Position numbers and translations under genes: made by a program. Below are positions 1 to 9,071 of a stretch of DNA of 64,000 bases, one piece after another. Each line of letters opens with the position of its first letter. Positions within the stretch are counted from its first letter, which is position 1. The stretch is taken from assembly GCA_963773875.1 (NCBI GenBank), contig CAVZCV010000006.1, positions 806,001 to 870,000 on the forward strand, written 5' to 3'. Under the pieces are notes generated by a model. That model ran no database searches and was not told the origin of the DNA. It saw nothing but the letters and a program-made list of their open reading frames with translations. The DNA is from CAVTYH01 sp963773875 (GTDB taxonomy: Bacteria > Planctomycetota > Planctomycetia > Pirellulales > JADZDJ01).

Positions 1-1507
1 GCCAGTAACATCGGGCAAACGAATGTCGGCAATGATCACATCGTAATGATCGTCGTGCAGCATATTGCGAACCATGCACACCGCTTCGGCGCCGTCGTGC
101 GCGGTCTCTACGATGCAACCGAAACGTTCCAGCAAATTGTGGGCGTCACTGCGCACCGAATCGTCGGCATCGACAACCAAAATACGTTTGCCTTTCAACG
201 CCGGCCGCTTTTCAATGTTGCGTCCGGCGGGAAGTGCTTGCGTCGGCGCCATCGACTGACCCACGCTTTGAATGACTTGCTTGATATCGCGGGCGTGCCG
301 CAAAATTCGTTGAAGCCGCTCGACCAGCTCCGGCTCATGGCCGATATATCGTTCCATTACATTCACGGCGTCGTTCAAGATTTCGTCAACGGGCAGAGCA
401 ACGGCACTATGAATCGCTTCGACACTTTCTTGAGCCGTGCTGGCTTTCTCCACAGCCAAGAGTTCAAGCGTATTCAGTGCCACGGCCACATCGCGGCTGA
501 AGATTTCCAGGAATTGTAGGTCGCTTTCGGTAAAAGCTCGCGGCTCGGGGCTTTCCACATTGAATGTGCCGATGACCTCATCGTGCAAGATCAGCGGCAC
601 TGTCAACGAACTCTTTGCGCTCCTTTACACCCTTCCAAATACAGTGGATCTTCTGCGGTGTCTTCGCACAGATAGCTCTTGGCCGTGGCTGCAACGAAGC
701 CCGTGACACCGTTGTTTTGATTGAGCGCAAAAAGCACTCGCTTTTCCGCCTCCAGCTCCATGCCAACAGCCAGCAGCGGTTCCAGACGATTGGTTTTTTG
801 ATCCAAGAGCCGAATCTCGACCACATCGAAATGCAGTAGATCTTTGGTGTAGTGCAGGATGTTCGATTTCAACAGCTCAATACGCTCGTCGATCGACATG
901 TTCGACAACTCTTCAGCCGTGAGATCGGAAAGCTCCTGACCTGCTTGATGGATAGCGGCCAGCTTTTGCTGCTGCAGCACCTCCTTGGTAACATCGTGAA
1001 TGGTAACGATCAGATTCTCTGCCGCCTTCTGACCGTCGCTCACGGGCGCTGCATGCACATGGAAGTATCGATTCTCGCCAGACCGCAACGTGCTACTACT
1101 GGCCTTGCCGGTGGTAAGGGCGGTATGGAAGGGGCAAAAATCCGGTCCAAGAATCTCGGGACTATTCAAGACCGAGTAAAAGTTCTCGCCCACGACGGCG
1201 TCTCGGTTGGTCCATTCCCGAAGCCGACCGTTGCCCCAAATAATGGTGTTATCGGCATCGAGTAGCACGATGCCGTCGGGCATGCCCTCTAGAATCCGCT
1301 CATTCTGCAAAAGCTTCCCCATCCGGAAAGCTTCGCCAATATGGCTGGAGGCCACATAGAGCCCGACGTAGTCACCTCGAGCCATCCGCGCCAGGCGCGA
1401 ATCGGGCTGCGCACCTCTTCAACCGCAAAACCGTCGGGTATGACAGGCAGCGGAGCGTCCTGATCTGTCGGATCGCGGACAACCAAAATCTTCGATTTTG
1501 CCGTCAA
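1..1507 (-). CDS. PAS-GAF-receiver signal protein (partial, frameshifted)
   Basis: The gene reads leftwards and runs off the window, so its C-terminus is missing. From a TTG start at 1507, with GGAG just upstream, it encodes a short N-terminal segment (ILVVRDPTDQDAPLP), a PAS-like domain (GMPDGIVLLDADN), a linker helix, a GAF domain (DLLHFDVVEIRLLDQ, later GTFNVESPEPRAF) and a receiver domain opening ILVVDADDSVRSDA, with the phospho-acceptor region DVIIADIRLPD. No histidine-kinase core is seen before the edge. It is probably a cytoplasmic sensor or adaptor in phosphorelay signalling. The frame breaks twice, near 1390 (between RSPIRA and RMARGDY) and near 620 (between GCKGA and KSSLTVPL). Both halves stay conserved-looking, so these are more likely base-calling errors than a decayed gene. 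Confidence 0.75.
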
Positions 1508-1926
1508 GCTCCGTACTCCTGGGGCTACTACTCCGCCACGGTATTATAGGAGCCGCCAAACGGCCGAACAACCGCACATATGCCTTGCCCGATGTCAGTA
1601 TAGTTTGCATCGGTCGTCATGTTTGCTGTTGTTGACCCTCCGGCGAGCTTTGCGCATTTACCGTCAGCGCTTGCCCTAAGTGCAGCCCGTACAAATGGTA
1701 TCAGCGGATTCTAACGCACAGGTGGACACATACAACTCACGTTCAGACCGGCGGCAAACCTGACGAGGAGCAGCGATGCACCAACCGTGACTTCAAAATC
1801 CGACATGCCACCGAATGGTGGTATTGTACTTGTTACGCCGCTGGGGCGGTGAAGGGTCTGCCCCGCGAACTCATGCCCCCGTCGCTTCACGTCGACATCG
1901 GATATTGCTTGGATGGCAAACCCAAC
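1508..1926. other. Intergenic gap without a recognisable gene
   Basis: About 420 bases between two leftward genes. The open frames here are short and have no recognisable domain. The only structure I see is a small perfect hairpin (CCACC-GAAT-GGTGG) at about 1806-1819. The gap should contain the promoter of the PAS-GAF-receiver gene, but I could not pick a convincing one. Confidence 0.4.
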
Positions 1927-2325
1927 TTAGTGATCGGACTGCGGCCAGCCATACACGTGCCGGAAAATCTGATCAACTGCCGATGTAATTTCACAGCGAC
2001 GAATTGGTTTGGAAAGCACGGTGAATATGTTCGCAGAGCGCGCGGCATTCACAATTCCGTCGTCCAATGCTGCGGAAAGTAGGACACACGGCAGCCGCAA
2101 ATCAAGTTCTCGAATCCGTCGCACAGTGTCCAAGCCCGTCAGTCGCGGCATGTGCATGTCCAGCAGCAGCAAATGCACGGGTTCCGCGCCCACAATTCGA
2201 AGTGCCTCCTCGCCATTCGCAGCTGTCAGCGTCCGAAAACCGCGCGGCTCGAGCACGCCACGCACCGTCTCGCGGAAGGCGTGGTCGTCGTCGGTAATCA
2301 ATATGGATGGAGTCGTGAACAACAT
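1927..2325 (-). CDS. Single-domain response regulator receiver protein
   Basis: A stand-alone CheY-like receiver of about 132 residues. Visible family features are the acidic pocket (ILITDDDHAF), the phospho-acceptor Asp in LLLLDMHMPRLTG, the conserved Ser in VLLSAALDD and the Lys in VLSKPI. There is no output domain, so it probably passes phosphate to another protein or acts by protein contact. I place the start at the ATG at 2325 because the upstream 23 residues of the open frame are not receiver-like. It lies divergent to sdhC with about 440 bases between them. Its partner kinase is not evident. The PAS-GAF protein downstream on the same strand is a candidate only by proximity. Confidence 0.8.
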   Translation of the reverse strand: MLFTTPSILITDDDHAFRETVRGVLEPRGFRTLTAANGEEALRIVGAEPVHLLLLDMHMPRLTGLDTVRRIRELDLRLPCVLLSAALDDGIVNAARSANIFTVLSKPIRRCEITSAVDQIFRHVYGWPQSDH

Positions 2326-2649
2326 TTTTGCAGTCCGCTTTTGGAGCGAAAGCTCCGAACGGCAAGTCTGATGCCAAGCGATTCGATCGTGCATTTAGCC
2401 ACGATCAATTCGGTTCGCAACTTCAAACTAGTCAGCGACTTGTATCATAATCTGACCTATCCGCAAAGCGAAATTTCAACCTCGACGCCTTCGAATTCTC
2501 CATTTCTCCGGCAATTCCTGCTGTCATTCGGGCAGGATACCGGCGTTTACGGTTGACTGTATCCGAATCCAACTTTCGCCGGCCAACCAGCGGCATGGGT
2601 GAGAACGCCAACGAATAACGGACCGCGGGACAGCAACCACCATTAAGCC

Positions 2650-2677
2650 TTGTAAGGTAAACTCCGATCCATATACT
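2650..2677 (+). promoter_or_regulatory. Possible sigma-70 promoter of sdhCAB
   Basis: TTGTAA at 2650-2655 and TATACT at 2672-2677 are separated by 16 bases, about 90 bases before the likely sdhC start. The match to the consensus is moderate, and nothing else in the 2326-2769 gap looks better. This is inferred from sequence only. Confidence 0.3.
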
Positions 2678-2769
2678 ACATCAGGCAATAGAAGTTGTTT
2701 GTCTATAGGCAACTTGCGGCGTCGAATTTGGACAATGCGCCGGCAATTCTTCAAGGAAAGCACACGCCC

Positions 2770-3585
2770 GTGGAAGTTGTTAAAACTGCCGCACCGGCCG
2801 AGTTGGCTGGTTCGACACTCTTGGGGCGGAACCAGTTTTTGATTTACCGCCTCTTTTCCCTGGCCGGGCTGCTTCCGATCGGGGCCTACGTTGTGATGCA
2901 TTTGGCCGTAAACGCCTCGGTTTTGGCAGGGCCAGCGATGTATCAAAAGCAAGTGGATACTATCCATTCGCTGGGAGATACAGCCGTCACTCTGCTCGAA
3001 TGGACGTTCATTTTCATTCCGATTTTGTTCCACGCTTTAGTCGGTTTTTGGATCATCAGCGGCGGTTTGCCGAATGTCGCCGCGTATCCGTATGGCAGTA
3101 ATGTTCGCTATACACTGCAACGAGCGACTGGCATGTTTGTCGCCGCTTTCATCGTATTCCATCTGTGGCAAATGCATCATCTCGGCAAGGGTCTGGGTGG
3201 CGGGAAATTTGACCCTGAGCGAGCCGCTTCATCGGCCGCAATTGTGTTGGATCCGATGGTGATCAAAATCATTTACACCGTTGGCACCCTGTGCGCGGTT
3301 TATCATTTGGCGAACGGCATTTGGACGTTCGGCATCACGTGGGGCATCTGGATTAGTGATAAAGCTCAGCGCCGCGCTGGTTATCTTTGTGCGGCTGTTG
3401 GCATCCTGGTCGCCACGTTCGGCATGGGCTCGTTGTATGGAATGTCCAGAATCGACGTACCGGCCGCCGAAGCGATTGAAGAGAACATCGAAATCCATCG
3501 TGAAATCGAGCAAGGGCTGATCCCGCCGCCAGCGTCAGTGGCTTCTCCGGCCGTGCCTTCAGGTCCATCGAAAACGAGGGAATAG
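2770..3585 (+). CDS. sdhC: Succinate dehydrogenase cytochrome b558 subunit
   Basis: Membrane anchor of complex II, holding heme b and passing electrons from SdhB to quinone. It is of the single-large-anchor type (about 271 residues, five hydrophobic segments), like the Bacillus cytochrome b558. His residues likely to serve as heme ligands lie in membrane segments (YVVMHLAVN, ILFHALVGFW, FIVFHLWQMHHLG, AVYHLANGIWTFG). I choose the GTG at 2770 because AAGGAAAG lies about ten bases upstream and the region before it is not conserved-looking. An in-frame TTG at 2695 is the longer alternative. The gene leads the sdhCAB operon and ends two bases before sdhA. The C-terminal tail is Pro/Ser rich. Confidence 0.9.
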   Translation: MEVVKTAAPAELAGSTLLGRNQFLIYRLFSLAGLLPIGAYVVMHLAVNASVLAGPAMYQKQVDTIHSLGDTAVTLLEWTFIFIPILFHALVGFWIISGGLPNVAAYPYGSNVRYTLQRATGMFVAAFIVFHLWQMHHLGKGLGGGKFDPERAASSAAIVLDPMVIKIIYTVGTLCAVYHLANGIWTFGITWGIWISDKAQRRAGYLCAAVGILVATFGMGSLYGMSRIDVPAAEAIEENIEIHREIEQGLIPPPASVASPAVPSGPSKTRE

Positions 3586-3587
3586 CG

Positions 3588-5627
3588 ATGGCAAAGCAAT
3601 CTGTACTGGTGGTTGGCGGCGGTCTGGCAGGCTTGGCTGCGTCGATGAAACTCGCCGAGCAAGGAATCGATGTCGATTTGTTCAGCCTTGTGCCGGTCAA
3701 GCGCTCCCACAGCGTTTGCGCACAAGGTGGAATCAATAGCGTGAACGATCTCACGCGACAACAAGGCGACGACGAATGGAAACACTTCGACGACACGGTC
3801 TATGGTGGAGACTTTCTCAATGAGCAGCCGCCTGTAAAAGAAATGTGCGAATGGGGCCCGCGAATCATCGATTTGATGGATCGCTTGGGTGTCCCGTTCA
3901 ATCGCACCTCGGAAGGTTATCGCGATCAACGTCGCTTCGGTGGCACACTCTACAAACGAACCGCATTCGCAGGCGCAACGACAGGGCAACAATTGTTGTA
4001 CGCCCTGGATGAACAAGTTCGCCGGTGGGAAGTGGCCGGCAAAGTCACGAAGCACGAGTTCTGGGATTTCCTGCGCCCGATTTTGGATAGCACCGGGAGG
4101 TGCCGCGGCATCGTAGCGCAAGATTTAGTCTCGATGGAGATTCGCTCGTTTCCGGCGGATGCCGTCATCGTGGCCTCGGGCGGTTGCGGGCTGATTTATG
4201 GCCGGTCCACGATGTCGATGGTTTGCAGCGGCAGCGCCGCCAGCCGGTGCTTTCAAGCCGGCGCGATCTATGCGAATCCAGAGTTTATCCAAGTCCATCC
4301 GACCGCCGTTCCGGGCGCCGACAAGTTGCGGTTGATGAGCGAAAGCGCTCGCGGGGAGGGCGGCCGGGTTTGGGTTCCGCGCAAACCGCAAGACCCCCGC
4401 GATCCGCGGGCCATTCCAGAAAATGAGCGCTATTACTTCCTCGAAGAGCGCTATCCAAAGTACGGCAATTTGGTGCCGCGCGATATTGCCACTCGCGAAA
4501 TCTTTAACGTCTGCGTTAATGAAGGGCTAAGCGTTGAAAACGACCGCATGTGCGTGTACCTGGATCTCACACACATTCCGCGCAAAATCTTGGATGAAAA
4601 GCTCGGCGGCATTCTCAGCATTTATGAAAAATTCCAGGGTGTCGATCCGCGCGATGTGCCCATGAAAATCTTCCCTGCCGTGCACTACTCGATGGGCGGA
4701 TTGTGGGTCGATTACGAACGTTCGGCCTCCGGCGGATTGAAACTGGGCTCCATCCGCAATCAGCAGACTAACATTCCCGGCCTGTATGCCATCGGAGAGT
4801 GCGATTATCAGTATCACGGCGCAAACCGGCTCGGCGCCAACTCGCTGCTAAGCTGCATATTCAGCGGCCTCATCATGGGGCCGACGATGGAAACGTTGTT
4901 GGCGTCTCTCAAAGGCAACTCGGCCGCCGACCAGCCGGCTTCATTGTTCAGCGATGCCCAAAAATGCGAGCAAGACGCGCACGACAAACTTCTCAAACGA
5001 ACCGGCATTGGCGCGTCTGCACCCGGAGAGAATCCGTACATTATCCATCAAGAGCTCGGCCTTATCATGACGAAGGCAGCAACGGTGGTGCGAAACAACG
5101 AGCAATTGGCCGACGCCTATAACAAAGTTAATGAACTAGAACAGCGCGCGAAACGCTGCGCCCTATCCGACACGGGCAACTGGACGAATCAAAACGTCGT
5201 GTTCACAAAGGCCCTGCGCGACATGTTCCCTGTGGCAAAGGCAATTATTCGCGGCGCACTGTTGCGCGATGAATGCCGCGGTGCGCATTTCAAGCCGGAG
5301 TTCGCCATGCCCGGATTGTCGGCGACCGATCCCGTGGAACTACGCCGCCAGGCCGACGAGTGGTGCGATCGCTTCGAAGAAAATAGTCGGAAATGGTTGA
5401 AGACCACGATGGCCAAGCTCAGCGCAGAGGGAGATCCGGAGATCAGCTATCGCGAAATCGACACAACCCTTATTCCGCCACGTCCGCGGTTATACGGTCT
5501 CGTCGGCGCCGAAATGATCGAACAAGTTTGGAACCAACGCCAGGCCGGCAGAGCCGCATCGGCCGGTGGCAACGGAGCGAAAGGCAATGGCCAACCGGCT
5601 GGAATGGAAAAAATCGCCGCCAAATGA
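3588..5627 (+). CDS. sdhA: Succinate dehydrogenase flavoprotein subunit
   Basis: Catalytic subunit oxidising succinate to fumarate with covalently bound FAD. 679 residues. The dinucleotide-binding motif GGGLAGLAASMKLAEQG is at the N-terminus, the flavin-attachment region SHSVCAQGGIN at about 40-50, and active-site segments HPTAVPG, ARGEGGRVWVP and VHYSMGGLWVD follow in order. The C-terminal helical domain is complete, with a low-complexity Gly/Ala/Asn tail. The ATG at 3588 has GAGGGA about seven bases upstream, inside the end of sdhC, implying translational coupling. A degenerate inverted repeat (5636-5733) separates it from sdhB. Confidence 0.96.
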   Translation: MAKQSVLVVGGGLAGLAASMKLAEQGIDVDLFSLVPVKRSHSVCAQGGINSVNDLTRQQGDDEWKHFDDTVYGGDFLNEQPPVKEMCEWGPRIIDLMDRLGVPFNRTSEGYRDQRRFGGTLYKRTAFAGATTGQQLLYALDEQVRRWEVAGKVTKHEFWDFLRPILDSTGRCRGIVAQDLVSMEIRSFPADAVIVASGGCGLIYGRSTMSMVCSGSAASRCFQAGAIYANPEFIQVHPTAVPGADKLRLMSESARGEGGRVWVPRKPQDPRDPRAIPENERYYFLEERYPKYGNLVPRDIATREIFNVCVNEGLSVENDRMCVYLDLTHIPRKILDEKLGGILSIYEKFQGVDPRDVPMKIFPAVHYSMGGLWVDYERSASGGLKLGSIRNQQTNIPGLYAIGECDYQYHGANRLGANSLLSCIFSGLIMGPTMETLLASLKGNSAADQPASLFSDAQKCEQDAHDKLLKRTGIGASAPGENPYIIHQELGLIMTKAATVVRNNEQLADAYNKVNELEQRAKRCALSDTGNWTNQNVVFTKALRDMFPVAKAIIRGALLRDECRGAHFKPEFAMPGLSATDPVELRRQADEWCDRFEENSRKWLKTTMAKLSAEGDPEISYREIDTTLIPPRPRLYGLVGAEMIEQVWNQRQAGRAASAGGNGAKGNGQPAGMEKIAAK

Positions 5628-5635
5628 GAGTCGCG

Positions 5636-5733
5636 AAATTACCGCGGATAACGCGAATTTCGACGAGCAATCATTCGTAGAAAAAAGATCTGCTGCATCG
5701 CCTGCTTTCATCCGCGTAATTCGCGGTTAATTA
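5636..5733. repeat. Degenerate inverted repeat between sdhA and sdhB
   Basis: The left arm (about 5637-5660, containing ACCGCGGATAACGCGAAT) and the right arm (about 5710-5733, containing ATCCGCGTAATTCGCGGT) are imperfect inverted copies separated by some 50 bases. The arms resemble those at 10747, 15396 and 54921 in style (CCGCG...CGCG). It fills almost the whole sdhA-sdhB spacer, so any transcript through the operon would carry it as a stem-loop. Confidence 0.6.
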
Positions 5734-5734
5734 A

Positions 5735-6624
5735 ATGACCACATCGCACACGGCTGATCACACTATCGCTAGCACCTCCGGAAACGGTCATCAGCGCACC
5801 GCCGACGTCGTTTGAAGTTCGGGTCCTGCGGCAGAACGCACCGAGCGAATCGAGCTACTGGCAGCGCTTTCGAGTTCCGTACGAAAAGGAAATGAACGTC
5901 ATCAGCGTGCTGCAAAAGATTGCCGCGATGGCCGAAACCATTGACGGCCAGCACGTAACGCCCGTCGCTTGGGATTGCAATTGTTTGGAGGAAGTTTGCG
6001 GCGCTTGCACCATGGTGATCAACGGCCGCGTGCGGCAGGCTTGTTCGGCGCTCGTGGACCGGCTGCTGGAAGACAATCCCGATGAAATTGAACTGCGGCC
6101 CGTTGCCAAGTTTCCGGTGGTGCGCGATTTGTTCGTCGATCGCTCGCGCATGTTTCAAGCACTTAAGAAAATCAAAGGCTGGATCCCAACCGATGGCTAC
6201 TACGACCACGGCCCCGGCCCGCGCAGTTTCGCCGGCGGTGCAGCAGCAGGCCTATCCGCTGAGCGAGTGCATGACCTGTGGCTGCTGCCTGGAAGCATGT
6301 CCGCAGTATCTCAAGGTGGAGCTGCGTCAGCGCGAAGGGGAAACTGACGCGCAGTTTACCGCTCGCAAAAATGCCCAGTACGATCGCAGCTTCGTCGGTG
6401 CCGCGGCCATCAGCCAGGTAATGCTCTTCAACATGCACCCGACCGGCGCTATGAACGCCGGCGAGCGCCTGGATGCGCTCACGTCGGAAGGTGGCCTTCA
6501 AATGTGCGGCAACGCCCAAAATTGCGTCGCCGTGTGCCCCAAGAGCATACCGCTGACCCGATCGATTGCTCGCGCCGGGCGAGCCACGACGGTGTATGCA
6601 ATCAAGAAACTGTTTGAATTCTAG
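5735..6624 (+). CDS. sdhB: Succinate dehydrogenase iron-sulfur subunit (frameshifted)
   Basis: Electron-transfer subunit of complex II. The [2Fe-2S] domain has the Cys pattern in CLEEVCGACTMVINGR. The C-terminal ferredoxin domain carries CMTCGCCLEACP and a second cluster motif CGNAQNCVAVCPKS. The protein ends ATTVYAIKKLFEF. The reading frame is broken twice: near 5800-5811, where the N-terminal MTTSHTADHT frame meets the frame of FEVRVLRQNAPSESSYW, and near 6215-6235, between DHGPGP and QQQAYPLSE. Each correction is one base and gives a normal-length protein, so the breaks look like sequence errors in an essential respiratory gene. The start at 5735 is the ATG that gives a plausible N-terminus, but it depends on the first correction. 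Confidence 0.88.
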
Positions 6625-6625
6625 C

Positions 6626-6647
6626 TGCTCGACCCTAGCGTCGAGCA
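6626..6647 (+). terminator. Hairpin just after sdhB
   Basis: A perfect 8-base stem (TGCTCGAC/GTCGAGCA) with a 6-base loop starts two bases after the sdhB stop. There is no T-run after it, so it may stabilise the 3' end or stop transcription only weakly. Confidence 0.45.
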
Positions 6648-6678
6648 AACTCGTCCGCTTTACGCGCCTCATCGCCCC

Positions 6679-6833
6679 TGACTCCCAAAACAACGCGTTT
6701 CGAAGTGAAAAAACTGCGGCGCAATTTTCAACCTATGCAGTGGTTTTCTCGAATTTCGTGCCGAGTTTTTTCACAGTTATTTCACCCTCCGCTTTTCTTG
6801 CTTCAAATCGACCGAGAATTCTCGATCCATTGG
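6679..6833 (-). repeat. Conserved core of dispersed element, copy A
   Basis: This stretch aligns along its whole length with the reverse complement of 57858-58010. An identical block of 30 bases spans 6760-6789 (begins GCCGAGTTTTTTCACAG). Within the core, arms at about 6704-6722 (GTGAAAAAACTGCGGCGC) and 6757-6775 (GTGCCGAGTTTTTTCAC) are inverted copies of each other, so the core can fold into a long stem. The strand given is the direction read from the promoter at 7194-7166. Both copies also open with a matching tiny frame (MDREFS...RVK, 17 codons), which may be coincidence. Confidence 0.7.
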
Positions 6834-6851
6834 CCCTGGTTTTTTCACGGG

Positions 6852-6894
6852 CTACTCCGGGTGGCCCCGACAATGCACGGCGTGTCGGAGTAGC
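6852..6894. repeat. Inverted repeat inside dispersed element A
   Basis: CTACTCCG at 6852-6859 pairs with CGGAGTAG at 6887-6894. It lies between the conserved core and the promoter end of copy A and is not shared with copy B. Confidence 0.5.
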
Positions 6895-6972
6895 GCAGCG
6901 ACAAGAGGCACGAGCAGATCGTTCCCGATCAATGGTTCCGAATCTTTTCTGACACCTCTTGCGGCTGCACTG

Positions 6973-6991
6973 CCCGGACAGTTTGTCCGGG
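6973..6991. repeat. Perfect hairpin in dispersed element A
   Basis: CCCGGACA-GTT-TGTCCGGG is a perfect 8-base stem with a 3-base loop, in the non-coding stretch downstream of sdhB. Confidence 0.6.
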
Positions 6992-7011
6992 CCACCCTGC
7001 GGTGCGTACGC

Positions 7012-7062
7012 AGGCCAGTCTCACCGAGCCTTGCACACAGACTCGGCGCACGAGACTGGCCT
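7012..7062. repeat. Nested two-stem palindrome
   Basis: The outer arms AGGCCAGTCTC (7012-7022) and GAGACTGGCCT (7052-7062) are perfect. The inner arms CCGAG (7024-7028) and CTCGG (7042-7046) pair within them. It lies in the body of dispersed element A. Confidence 0.6.
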
Positions 7063-7165
7063 AGGCGCAGACCATCAGACACCTAGGCCCTCAGTCACCT
7101 AGCCCCTTTTGTACTGCTCAATTGTCAAAGACCGAGTCACAGAGCCCATACTCTCCGATCGCATC

Positions 7166-7194
7166 ATTGTAGTGTACATTAGTTAATTGGTCAA
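7166..7194 (-). promoter_or_regulatory. Sigma-70-like promoter of dispersed element A
   Basis: On the minus strand, TTGACC (7194-7189), a 17-base spacer and TACAAT (7171-7166). The other copy of the element has the same arrangement at 57384-57412. Transcription would run leftwards through the palindromes towards the conserved core and then antisense towards sdhB. Confidence 0.5.
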
Positions 7195-7430
7195 GAGCCT
7201 TTTTTGGGCCACTGGCGCGGAATTTCAAGATTTCTCTTTTCGCCGTCCTGCCGGCCGGTTACGGTCTGATGCATGGCAGCCGGCACCGTCCAAAAGTTCA
7301 TCACCCGCTGGCCGCCGTCCGGCGGCGTAGATCACGCCAATTACCAGCTTTTCCAGCGCGAGTTTTGCGATGTGCTCCATGTACAGTGCGTCGTCATGCG
7401 GCAGCACCGGGAATTGCGTATCTGAAATCT

Positions 7431-7500
7431 GAGCCCCGCCCGTCAGAAAGCGGTGGTGGGAGCGATGTACTCGGACACCGCTTCTTGACGGACGCGGCTC
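7431..7500. repeat. Inverted repeat with 25-base arms
   Basis: The left arm 7431-7455 (begins GAGCCCCGCCCGTCAG) and the right arm 7476-7500 (ends GACGGACGCGGCTC) match at about 21 of 25 positions and enclose 20 bases. It lies upstream of the DUF1559 gene. Confidence 0.65.
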
Positions 7501-7674
7501 GGAAGGCAATTTCAGCGGGAGTTATCGTCATGCGATTGGCCGGCGGTCGAGGGGTCCGGAAAATATTTGCGTCCGCCTGCCGGTTGCGATATAAAGGCCA
7601 AGTGAATACAGTCGCCGGCGCAGAGAAGCAAGGCATGTGGGACCTGCTTTCTTTGGGGACAAAAGGGAGCCACT

Positions 7675-8689
7675 ATGAAGCACCGCGGAGACTGTTGGCT
7701 GATTGCGCACACCGGACGCCACCAAACAGGCGCACGGCCAGTGCGGATTTACGCTCGTCGAACTTCTCATTGTCATCGCCATCATCGGCGTTTTGATCGC
7801 CATGCTGACGCCTGCGGTCCAAGACGCCCGCGAGGCGGCACGGCGCACGCAGTGCGCGAACAATTTGAAGCAAATTGGATTGGCATCGATTGAGTATGAA
7901 CGCGTCCACGGGAAGTACGCGAACGAGACCGGTGTTTGGAATCAATCAACGATTCAAAACACGCCGTCGTGGCTGGTGGCAATTCTGCCTTACCTTGGCG
8001 AAACACCCTTGTACAACACTTGGGCGCGGACAGCTGGCTTCGGTCAGGCCGTGCAACCGGCGATCCCCGTGGGTCGGGCAATGGAATTATTAGGCACGCC
8101 GGTGTTATCGTACGTTTGCCCGAGCCGGCGACCGGCAGTCGCCTATCCGATGCGGAAGACCGTCAGCGCGTTGGGTGGAGTCGTGACCAAAGGCGATCGC
8201 GCCGATTATGCGATTAACGGCGGCGCGAGCAACCAACCGGTCGATTCGCATCCGACACCCCAAGTCACGCTGCCCGGCATTTGGGAATTCGCAACTTTGA
8301 CGAACACTGCTATCAAAATGAAAACCGTTCGCAGAAAAGACGTGACCGACGGCCTCAGTAAAACATATCTGGCAGGCGAAAAAACGATGCCGGCAGACGA
8401 CTACGAGAGTGGTCAATTCTGGGGCGACATGGGCAGCATTTACACTTGCCCGTTTGGCGACTGCGTTCGCTTCGTGGAAAAAGTTCCGACTCACGACGTG
8501 AAGAATCGTCAGAATTCGGCCGACACTTGCATGAGCTGCCACTGCTACGGCAGCGCGCATCCGAGCACCTGGAACTCCGTTTACTGCGACGGCTCAGTGC
8601 ATTTCATCTCCTACTACATTTCCTTTGCGACGCACAAAGCGCTGGCCAGCCGCGCAGGCAAAGATCTCGTGAAGAACAACGAGAATTGA
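7675..8689 (+). CDS. DUF1559 prepilin-like protein
   Basis: Member of the large planctomycete DUF1559 family, exported with a type IV pilin-like N-terminus (GFTLVELLIVIAIIG) followed by the family's helix (AREAARRTQCANNLKQIG). The C-terminus has the family signature GSAHPSTWNSVYCDGSVHFI. The function of these proteins is not established. Pseudopilin-like assembly is the usual assumption. The ATG at 7675 has AAAGGGAG upstream but is one frame off from the body, so a single-base slip near 7720 is likely. A TTG at 7703 is the in-frame alternative. The mature part is about 310 residues, a normal length for the family. Confidence 0.88.
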
Positions 8690-8744
8690 AGTCTGGGGCG
8701 GAATCAGAAATTCGCACTGCCGTTGAAAGGTCTATTTGTCCTCG

Positions 8745-8900
8745 CTACCAGCGCGCGATGACCGCGAGTGCCAACCTGGCCAGCGGTATCAACACCAGAA
8801 TAAAGAACAAGAGCCAGACAACGGTGAGCGACCAGAAAATGGCGCCCTTGCTGGTTCGCATTGCCAGACGCAGCAATTTGACTGGCAACATGTTCTGCAT
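8745..8900 (-). CDS. Small single-span membrane protein, 51 residues
   Basis: An ATG at 8900 opens a 51-codon frame encoding a basic N-terminus (KLLRLAMRTSKG) followed by one long hydrophobic segment (AIFWSLTVVWLLFFILVLIP) and a short tail ending VIARW. The composition is what a real small membrane protein would have, and the frame sits in an otherwise empty gap between two rightward genes. I see no strong ribosome-binding site. I do not recognise the family, so the call rests on composition alone. Confidence 0.4.
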   Translation of the reverse strand: MQNMLPVKLLRLAMRTSKGAIFWSLTVVWLLFFILVLIPLARLALAVIARW

Positions 8901-9071
8901 GCTACGCGCTGGTCATGGCACGATTCCTTGACGATGGAATTCAATTCGAGATTGGAATTTACCTCTCCGTTATTAGCGGAAACTGACGACGGTTGTTACC
9001 GGTGCCGAACGTGGCTTTGAAGGAGCGAAAATATCGAATCCAATCGTATAATGCGGCAAAAGGAGCGTCCC

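Larger units (their letters stand above)
6648..7674. other. Repeat-rich gap of about 1 kb without a supported gene
   Basis: The whole stretch between sdhB and the DUF1559 gene is built from palindromes and the dispersed element. Short frames such as the leftward one at 7225-7509 have no recognisable domain and run through the inverted repeat at 7431-7500, so I do not call them genes. Confidence 0.55.

Noticed and set aside
7225..7509. Leftward frame with a short helix-like stretch (YMEHIAKLALEKL)
   Set aside because: No ribosome-binding site, no recognisable domain, and the N-terminal half is translated from the inverted repeat 7431-7500.
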